12,388 nt of DNA. Origin: Candidatus Sumerlaeota bacterium. GTDB taxonomy: Bacteria; Sumerlaeota; T1SED10-198M. The stretch's first letter is position 1; every line of letters begins with the position of its first letter. The stretch is from the NCBI GenBank assembly GCA_003554345.1, contig PWGE01000259.1:1-12388 (forward strand). Direction: 5' to 3'. Positions 7,456-12,388 of the stretch are shown piece after piece. The position numbers and the translations under genes were made by a program. The notes beneath the pieces were generated by a model, which did not search any database, had not been told where the DNA came from, and saw nothing but the letters and a program-made list of their open reading frames with translations.

Positions 7456-7530
7456 AGGAGAAAAACCATGGGCCTCTAAGCAAGCGTGTTTATGAATAGC
7501 GATATGTACTTTGAAGATGACTTTTGTTAT

Positions 7531-7545
7531 TAAAAAAGCGAAGCT
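7531..7545 (-). terminator. Weak possible terminator after tRNA-Asp
   Basis: Right after the tRNA, AGC-TTC-GCT (7545-7537) followed by six T's (7537-7532) could form a tiny hairpin with a U-tract. The 3-bp stem makes it doubtful. No other hairpin is evident before the leu promoter, so read-through from the tRNA is possible. Confidence 0.25.
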
Positions 7546-7549
7546 AAAA

Positions 7550-7626
<77 letters not shown>

Positions 7627-7639
7627 GAATGACTGGTGT

Positions 7640-7669
7640 ATATTATGATATATATTCGCTGTTTGTCAA
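7640..7669 (-). promoter_or_regulatory. Promoter of tRNA-Asp
   Basis: Perfect -35 TTGACA (7669-7664) and a -10 as CATAAT (7647-7642, spacer 16) or TAATAT (7645-7640, spacer 18). Start would be near 7634, a few bases before the tRNA 5' end at 7626. The -35 box contains the bioC stop codon TGA (7668-7666). Confidence 0.75.
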
Positions 7670-8460
7670 GTTTTCCTCAGAGATAATCGGGGCTTATAAT
7701 GAAAAAAATGTATGCGGTAAGGAATCATCAATTCTCCGTATTCTTGCAAATATATTTGCTCCAATTTCTGAAGCTTTTGCCTGGTCAGATGCAGATGAGG
7801 CGAAGAAGTGGGACTGACACCGGTCCTTTTAATGCTTTTCAGCAATTCCCGCATGTTTTTATAACGGACAGAATAAGACCATTCTTCCTGCTTTATCAGG
7901 ATAAAATACCTGCGAAGTCTTCTGGTCAGCAGCTCTACAGGCAGGAAGGTGTCTGATACAAAAGGGATTTTTTCGTTTTCCATAAGATGCAAAGCGTTCT
8001 TTAAGCGCTGGTAAGATGAAGGAGGAAAATAGGTGAAAATAAAATCCCCCTGACAGGAAAGGATTCGTCTTACATTTTGCAGGAAATCAGGAGTTATGGG
8101 AAGCCACTGCATTGTAGCGTTGGAAACTATCAGGTCAAAAGGAGGAAGATTGAACTGTACAAAGCGGGTAATATCATGGCATAAGTAATGAAAATGAGGA
8201 GTTCCCTCAGTTTTTTTACTGGCCAGAAGAAGCATTTTCTCCGAAAGGTCCAGTCCCAGGTAAAAAGAAGGCTGCATCACTTTGAGATAGGGTATAAGAC
8301 TTCCCGTTCCGCAACCCAGGTCCAGGATTCTGCCTTCCTGAAGAGAAGGGAGTTCCTGTGCTGTTTTACGGGCGCTCCAATTTTGTACTCCGGCCGTTTT
8401 GTCGTATGTAGAAGCGGCCTGATTAAAAGAATGACGTATTAATGACGTAGATATTTCCAT
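7666..8460 (-). CDS. bioC: Malonyl-ACP O-methyltransferase BioC
   Basis: SAM-dependent methyltransferase that methylates malonyl-ACP so that the fatty acid synthase can build the pimeloyl chain for biotin. 264 residues. The N-terminus IRHSFNQAASTYDKTAGVQ (8-26) matches the BioC pattern F-x-x-A-A-x-x-Y; motif I is ILDLGCGTGSL (45-55); LGLDLSEKML (68-77) carries the SAM-ribose acidic residue; IVSNATMQWL (111-120) is the BioC-type SNAxxQW motif. Start: ATG at 8460 has AGGA 5 bases upstream and gives the family N-terminus; the frame is open to 8535 but that part lies inside the upstream gene. It overlaps the BioH-like gene by 22 bases, so the two are probably co-translated, and both act on pimeloyl-ACP methyl ester formation and release. 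No bioF, bioA, bioD or bioB is in the window. Confidence 0.88.
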   Translation of the reverse strand: MEISTSLIRHSFNQAASTYDKTAGVQNWSARKTAQELPSLQEGRILDLGCGTGSLIPYLKVMQPSFYLGLDLSEKMLLLASKKTEGTPHFHYLCHDITRFVQFNLPPFDLIVSNATMQWLPITPDFLQNVRRILSCQGDFIFTYFPPSSYQRLKNALHLMENEKIPFVSDTFLPVELLTRRLRRYFILIKQEEWSYSVRYKNMRELLKSIKRTGVSPTSSPHLHLTRQKLQKLEQIYLQEYGELMIPYRIHFFHYKPRLSLRKT

Positions 8461-9101
8461 AATTCCTGACTGTGAAAGGGAAAATGCCCCATACTCTTTT
8501 TTAATACATGATAGCGAAGTTGTTTTTGTTGACAATAATGATGGAGAGGGGAAAGAGGTGCAACGGCGTCATACCTGGTATGAATAAAAGTTATTTTTTC
8601 TTCAAAAGGCAGGTATTTGTCGAGCTGGTAATCGAGCAGTGTATCAAGTTGTTCCAGCAGAAGGGAGCGATTGAGCTGACGGCGATGATGAAAAAACTCC
8701 TTTTTCATAAAGACTTCCCGGGCTTCAGGAGATCCTTGAAAGCAGCGATTATAATAGGCGGAAAGATAGCGGCTGAGAGAGTGCCGTTGCAAATACTTTT
8801 TTTCCTGTAAAATAGCTTTTGGTTGCCATCGTGGTGATTGGTTGAGAAGATAAAGATGTTTGAATTTTGAAGGATATTTTCGAAAGAGATGTAATGATTT
8901 TTTGCCCCCTAAGGACCAGCCTAAACAGATGATATTCCCTGGTGACCGGCGAATATATTTTTCCGATACGAATAAAGGGGTATGATAGGGTACAACCTCG
9001 TATGTTGCCCCTTCCGGTAGATAGTAATAAACAGCTTCGGGTAAAAATCCCAGACCAAGAATAATCAAAAAAGAAGTATTATTTAAATTATTCCTTAACA
9101 T
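8439..9101 (-). CDS. BioH-like pimeloyl-ACP methyl ester esterase (alpha/beta hydrolase)
   Basis: 220-residue alpha/beta hydrolase. The nucleophile elbow CLGWSLGGKKSL (S63) closely resembles the GWSLGG of E. coli BioH, followed by LNQSPRW as in BioH's ASSPCF region. Asp178 in TRYDAVAP and His206 in MGHFPFH complete a likely Ser-Asp-His triad. It is shorter than BioH (about 256 residues), mainly in the N-terminal strands: there is ILGLGF where an HGWG oxyanion motif is usual, and the cap is small. With bioC overlapping its 3' end by 22 bases, the natural role is to cut the methyl ester of pimeloyl-ACP. Other esterase types (BioG, BioV and so on) do the same job, so I give no symbol. Its ATG overlaps the CDF stop by 7 bases and lacks a clear SD, so coupling is likely. 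Confidence 0.72.
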   Translation of the reverse strand: MLRNNLNNTSFLIILGLGFLPEAVYYYLPEGATYEVVPYHTPLFVSEKYIRRSPGNIICLGWSLGGKKSLHLFRKYPSKFKHLYLLNQSPRWQPKAILQEKKYLQRHSLSRYLSAYYNRCFQGSPEAREVFMKKEFFHHRRQLNRSLLLEQLDTLLDYQLDKYLPFEEKITFIHTRYDAVAPLSPLHHYCQQKQLRYHVLKKSMGHFPFHSQELWKYLRH

Positions 9102-10009
9102 TCAGGCTTAGGGGTATCTTTATAATGTAAGGGTTCAACCTGCAGGGTACAATGTTGAATGCCGTACCTCTTCTCCACCAGCTCTTCAGCTTCACAAAGA
9201 CATTGTTCCCAGTGGTCGATGGTTTGATATTCCTGGTTTAAACAGAGATGACAGGATAGAAGATACTGGTTATGGTTGAGTACCCAGACGTGAAGGTCAT
9301 GAATATCTGCCACATAAGGTAATGCCAATAAGTCATTTTCTATGTTCTGGATATCAATATCTCCCGGTGTGGCTTCCAGTAGAATTTGCAGGCTTTCTTT
9401 GATAAGGGGGATGGTATTACGCAGAATAAGTGCCGCAATGAAAAGGCTGATCAGAGTATCGGCAGGATACCATTCCGTATAGTAAATGATGATACCACCA
9501 ACTAAGGCACCTGCTGACCCGAGTACATCAGAAAGGAGATGTAAAAAAGCCCCACGTACATTAAGATTTCGGCGAGAAGAGGGATAGAGGATCAGGGCAC
9601 TGCTCCCGTTAACAATAATCCCTGCAAATCCGAGTATAATGATACCCGTGGGATTTACAGCCTGGACTGTTGTCAGACGGTGGAATGATTCAAAAATGAG
9701 ATAGCCGCAAAGAATCAATAATAATATGCCGTTAAGAAATGCGCCAATAACTTCGCTACGTAAAAATCCATAAGTGTGACGTGTGGTTTTAGGTCGACGG
9801 GAAAAATGGGCGGCTACCAGAACGATGGAGAGTGCGAAAATATCGGTGACCATGTGTCCCACATCTGCTAAAAGTGCCAGACTGTTTGTCCAGATAGCGC
9901 CGATAAGCTCGATAATAAGAAAAGCGGTATTCAAACCCAGAGCCCACAGGATAGGTTTTAGTGGAAGGTGTTGGGTATGGGAATGGCGGTGATTTGTATG
10001 ATGTGACAT
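9095..10009 (-). CDS. Cation diffusion facilitator (zinc-type efflux transporter)
   Basis: 304-residue inner-membrane proton-coupled exporter of Zn2+ or a similar divalent metal. Six hydrophobic helices can be traced at about 18-38, 44-67, 87-108, 121-142, 155-176 and 183-200, followed by a cytoplasmic C-terminal domain. Metal-site A residues are H52 and D56 in helix 2 (ADVGHMVTD) and H157 and D161 in helix 5 (LHLLSD). H/D at these positions is the zinc-type (CzcD/ZnT) pattern. The N-terminus is His-rich (HHTNHRHSHTQH, 3-14), often seen in zinc exporters. The C-terminal part has the expected DIHDLHVWVLN stretch. It starts 15 bases after the epimerase stop without a clear SD and overlaps the esterase gene. 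Metal choice between Zn, Co and Cd is not certain. Confidence 0.93.
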   Translation of the reverse strand: MSHHTNHRHSHTQHLPLKPILWALGLNTAFLIIELIGAIWTNSLALLADVGHMVTDIFALSIVLVAAHFSRRPKTTRHTYGFLRSEVIGAFLNGILLLILCGYLIFESFHRLTTVQAVNPTGIIILGFAGIIVNGSSALILYPSSRRNLNVRGAFLHLLSDVLGSAGALVGGIIIYYTEWYPADTLISLFIAALILRNTIPLIKESLQILLEATPGDIDIQNIENDLLALPYVADIHDLHVWVLNHNQYLLSCHLCLNQEYQTIDHWEQCLCEAEELVEKRYGIQHCTLQVEPLHYKDTPKPEC

Positions 10010-10024
10010 GGTACACAGTTTTTT

Positions 10025-10999
10025 TTATTCCGTGAAGTAGTCAATAACTTCCTGGATGATAGCACGGCAGTCTTTGGTGATTGTATAATCAATAGTTTGT
10101 TTGATTTTGGTGAGATCAGGGACTCTTCGCTTCATATCTTCGAAACCTTTCTCATAGGCTTTCTCGTATGGAATATACACAATATCCGAAGCACTGCCGG
10201 TGATTTCTTTGACAAGGCGGGCCAGTTCTTCAATGGTGATTTCCTCGTTATTACCTATATTAAAAACGTTTCCTCTTGCCTGTGGGACTTCAACCAGCCG
10301 GTATATTGCGGAAACAATATCTCCCACATAAGAAAAGCAGCGGGTTTGTTTGCCATCACCAAAAATTGTTATGGATTGCCCGAGTAAAGCTTGCTTTACA
10401 AAACGAGGCAATACCATACCATATGCTCCGCTCTGTCTTTTTCCGCAGGTGTTAAAAAAGCGGCCAATGACTACCGGTAGTTTTTTTTCCCGGTAATAAG
10501 CCAGTGAAAACAATTCATCCACACCCTTGGAAGAAGAATATCCCCACCGGGCCAGGGTCGAACTTCCCAGAATACGAGGGGCTTCTTCGGAGAGTGGAAC
10601 GGTATCATTTTTCCCATACACTTCTGAAGAGGAAGCTATAAAGACTGTAGGTTTATGTAGTTTATTGGCCAGCTGCAGGATATTGTGAGTCCCAAGAATA
10701 TTGGTTTCCAGGGATTTCAGAGGATTTTGAATGACATACTTGACCCCTACAGCTGCTGCCAGATGATACACCAGTTCGATCTGGGGCATTATTTTTCCGA
10801 GCATACCCTGATCGAGTATAGAACCCACATAAAAATGAAGACGACTGTCAGAGAGAAGGTGCCGTATATTATCGACTGAACCGGTAGAGAGGTCATCGAT
10901 AATATAGACTTCATGTTGTCTTTCAAGTAAATATTCGACGAGGTGAGAACCTATGAAGCCCGCTCCGCCTGTAACCAGTATTCTGGAGGGGCTACTCAC
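10025..10999 (-). CDS. NAD-dependent nucleotide-sugar epimerase/dehydratase
   Basis: 324-residue extended short-chain dehydrogenase. Seen: the NAD-binding VTGGAGFIGSHL (9-20), IIDDLSTG (33-40), LAAAVGV (80-86), SSSEVYG (123-129), catalytic Y154-SSS-K158, the GRFFNTCG stretch (179-186), and a sugar-binding half with SYVGDIVSAI. The C-terminal EKGFEDMKRRVPDLTKI segment is typical of UDP-glucose 4-epimerase / UDP-glucuronate decarboxylase-like enzymes, so it probably makes a UDP- or dTDP-sugar for LPS or another surface glycan. The exact reaction is not decided by the sequence. The start is GTG at 10999, overlapping the lptA stop by 8 bases, with GGGAAAG about 9 bases before it. It takes the place where lptB often follows lptA. 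Confidence 0.87.
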   Translation of the reverse strand: MSSPSRILVTGGAGFIGSHLVEYLLERQHEVYIIDDLSTGSVDNIRHLLSDSRLHFYVGSILDQGMLGKIMPQIELVYHLAAAVGVKYVIQNPLKSLETNILGTHNILQLANKLHKPTVFIASSSEVYGKNDTVPLSEEAPRILGSSTLARWGYSSSKGVDELFSLAYYREKKLPVVIGRFFNTCGKRQSGAYGMVLPRFVKQALLGQSITIFGDGKQTRCFSYVGDIVSAIYRLVEVPQARGNVFNIGNNEEITIEELARLVKEITGSASDIVYIPYEKAYEKGFEDMKRRVPDLTKIKQTIDYTITKDCRAIIQEVIDYFTE

Positions 11000-11642
11000 G
11001 GCTCAAACTTTCCCTTTTATCCCTTTGTGTCGAGGTTTCGTCCTGCTCTTCAATTTCTGTTTCTTCCCCGTCGGAAATCGAATCATCTTGTCGGGCGGGA
11101 ATATATGTACCATGAGCTCTCTTCTCGGGACCACTATGGACATTCATGATACGATTGCCTTCTTCATCTTCCAGGAAAGTAATTTTTTCGCCTTCTATGG
11201 TATTTTCACCCATCATAATAATGGGATTATATTCCAGTACCAGGCGATTTTCCCTTATAAAAAATGTAGCCTTTTCAGATTCGGAGTGCAACACTGTTCT
11301 ATCCGGTTCTTCGGTATCCTTCTGAATAATTGAGACCTCGTCGCTGGCGATAATTGATTCCTCTTCCCTGCTATAGACAATGCTCTGGGCATAAATGGTG
11401 ACATTATCATTTTCCAGATGGATCCATGCATTTCCCTGGAGTGTAAGATGAGCTATTGCACCGGCAAACTCATCATCTTCCGGGGTCCTTTCTTCGGCAG
11501 GGAGTGATCTGACTGAGATTTCATCTGCATAATAAGAATAGGGTTGTCCCCCTTCTCCTCCGAAAAGGTTCATGTTAAATCCCTGAGAAAACAGGAAAAT
11601 GGGCGATAAAAGGATTGCCAGCAAATATAGTTTAATGTACAT
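10992..11642 (-). CDS. lptA: LptA/OstA-like LPS transport protein
   Basis: Periplasmic bridge protein for lipopolysaccharide, which would carry LPS from the LptBFGC complex to LptD. 216 residues from the ATG at 11642. The frame is open to 11663, but this ATG has the strong SD GAGGGG 7 bases upstream and begins directly with a signal peptide (MYIKLYLLAILLSPIFLFSQG). The body (about 30-185) has beta-strand repeats of the OstA type: GNAWIHLENDNVTIYAQSI, then LHSESEKATFFIREN and LVLEYNPIIMMGENTIEGEKI. The C-terminal 30 residues are a very acidic, low-complexity tail (GEETEIEEQDE) not usual for LptA. It overlaps lptC by 11 bases. Similarity is at the fold-pattern level, so the assignment leans on the lptC neighbour. 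Confidence 0.75.
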   Translation of the reverse strand: MYIKLYLLAILLSPIFLFSQGFNMNLFGGEGGQPYSYYADEISVRSLPAEERTPEDDEFAGAIAHLTLQGNAWIHLENDNVTIYAQSIVYSREEESIIASDEVSIIQKDTEEPDRTVLHSESEKATFFIRENRLVLEYNPIIMMGENTIEGEKITFLEDEEGNRIMNVHSGPEKRAHGTYIPARQDDSISDGEETEIEEQDETSTQRDKRESLSRE

Positions 11643-12177
11643 TGTTGTTCCCCTCGTGTCCATAGGCGGATTTGATATTTATATCTGTCAAACGACGGGT
11701 GGCCTCAAAGCCTTTGCCTGAGATTCTTCCTGTACCGGTGTGTAGTTCAAACTCCTGATGGGTGGAAATGATATTATTCAGGTTATCCATAGCAAGTTGA
11801 TCTGTAAAGAGTGTGCTTCCCTGTTCACCATGATAAATGACATCGTTATAAAACTCAAACTGCTGGGTTTTCAGGTCAAAGATGCCCTGTCCCGCCTGGA
11901 GTTGTATAGACTCCTCTTCCCAGTGTTCAAAAAACACCTCTTCACTCTGAATCTTCTGTGACTCGAGGTCGAACAGAGCAGTGCCGCTATTAATATACAT
12001 TTCCTTTCCGTGAGGCAGATAAGAGTAAAATTCCACCGTTTCTCCTTTTGCAAGGGTGCTTTCCGGCGGAGGGGTTTTTTCTTCAAATAAGAAAGAAGGA
12101 TCAACCTCTCCTGAACAGGAACAGAACAAAAACACTAAGAGAGGAGAAATACAAAGAATTATTTTTTTTCGAACCAT
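11632..12177 (-). CDS. lptC: LptC-like LPS export protein
   Basis: 181-residue envelope protein that would hand LPS from the inner-membrane transporter to LptA. The N-terminus has two Lys/Arg and a hydrophobic run (KKIILCISPLLVFLFCSCSG); Cys21 could be lipidated (F-C-S-C is an imperfect lipobox, as tolerated in spirochaetes) or the segment could be a membrane anchor. The rest is beta-rich with the LptC/DUF1239 look: repeated strands (IQLQAGQGIFDLKTQQFEFY), then LFTDQLAMDNLNNIIST and GRISGKGFEA, where the final LptC strand motif G-x-G-x-G-F/L is clear. It overlaps the acyltransferase gene by 19 bases and lptA by 11, with only a weak SD, so it is probably coupled. Confidence rests on motif plus position between an LpxL-type gene and lptA. 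Confidence 0.75.
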   Translation of the reverse strand: MVRKKIILCISPLLVFLFCSCSGEVDPSFLFEEKTPPPESTLAKGETVEFYSYLPHGKEMYINSGTALFDLESQKIQSEEVFFEHWEEESIQLQAGQGIFDLKTQQFEFYNDVIYHGEQGSTLFTDQLAMDNLNNIISTHQEFELHTGTGRISGKGFEATRRLTDINIKSAYGHEGNNNVH

Positions 12178-12388
12178 CTTTTATGAAACCACACCCATTG
12201 TTCAGGAAATTGTCGCACAATTTTTTCAATTATAAAGGTATAATGTTTGGTCAGGTCGATGGGACTGGCAAAAGAGGATGCTTTAAAAGGTTGGTCGAGG
12301 AGAACCTCATAAGTGCCCACACCACGACGTATACAAAAAAAAGGTAAAAAAGTGAAGTCGCGCTTTTGGGCAATTCGGGCTAAGGCTG
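12159..12388 (-). CDS. Lipid A acyltransferase, LpxL/LpxM (HtrB) family (C-terminal fragment)
   Basis: The gene runs off the right edge; only the last 75 residues are seen. They include FTFLPFFCIRRGVGTYEV, a stretch typical of the beta strands after the active site, and end in the family signature IVRQFPEQWVWFHKRWF (about 56-72). LpxL-type enzymes add a secondary fatty acid from acyl-ACP to the Kdo2-lipid A precursor at the inner membrane. The catalytic HX4D/E motif lies outside the window. Its stop overlaps lptC. Which acyl position it modifies cannot be told; phosphatidylinositol-mannoside acyltransferases share the fold, but the lptC-lptA context supports lipid A. Confidence 0.85.
   Translation of the reverse strand, partial: ALARIAQKRDFTFLPFFCIRRGVGTYEVLLDQPFKASSFASPIDLTKHYTFIIEKIVRQFPEQWVWFHKRWFEKK

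Noticed and set aside
8461-8535. 25-residue N-terminal extension of BioC
   Set aside because: It lies inside the esterase gene. ATG at 8460 has an AGGA at good spacing and gives the normal BioC N-terminus.
10953-11333. 126-codon + strand open frame across the epimerase start and lptA
   Set aside because: Antisense to two genes with good motif support, low complexity, no SD or family pattern.

Overview
This window comes from a diderm (Gram-negative-type) bacterium with an AT-leaning genome. Lipid A acylation and LPS transport genes (LpxL-type, LptC, LptA) require an LPS-bearing outer membrane. A T-box riboswitch in front of leuA is common in Firmicutes but also known in some diderm lineages such as Deltaproteobacteria. 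I cannot fix the phylum from sequence alone. The genes are chromosomal housekeeping and biosynthesis genes; I see no transposase, integrase, phage gene or CRISPR array.

Layout. The first quarter (1-2583) reads on the + strand: the 3' end of a TrpB2-type tryptophan synthase beta gene, a 270-base gap with a possible promoter, then a two-gene unit of a small phasin-like coiled-coil protein and a UbiB/AarF/ABC1 atypical kinase. The kinase has no ATG, GTG or TTG for its N-terminus; the best start is an ATT at 898 behind a strong Shine-Dalgarno sequence. From 2882 to the right edge everything reads on the - strand and meets the + genes tail to tail around 2584-2881.

The - strand holds three transcription blocks, described in the direction of transcription. 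(1) 12388 to 7666: seven tightly packed, mostly overlapping genes: lipid A acyltransferase (partial), lptC, lptA, a nucleotide-sugar epimerase, a CDF zinc-type exporter, a BioH-like esterase and bioC. This joins LPS assembly to the pimeloyl branch of biotin synthesis. (2) A tRNA-Asp (GTC) gene at 7626-7550, whose promoter -35 box overlaps the bioC stop codon. (3) A leucine operon (7455 to 2882): consensus promoter, tRNA-Leu-type T-box leader with CTC specifier, terminator, then leuA, leuC, leuD, a Cys-rich DUF6485-type protein and a HAD phosphatase, closed by a possible terminator near 2765-2815. The leuA-leuC-leuD products convert 2-ketoisovalerate to 3-isopropylmalate; the dehydrogenase leuB is not in this window. 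Charged-tRNA-Leu level would set expression of the whole unit, including the two non-pathway genes at its end.

The points most worth following are the ATT start of the UbiB protein, an extra CCCTGG strand beyond the T-box terminator that could form a third mutually exclusive hairpin, the T-box-controlled Cys-rich protein coupled to leuD, and the LPS-biotin operon.
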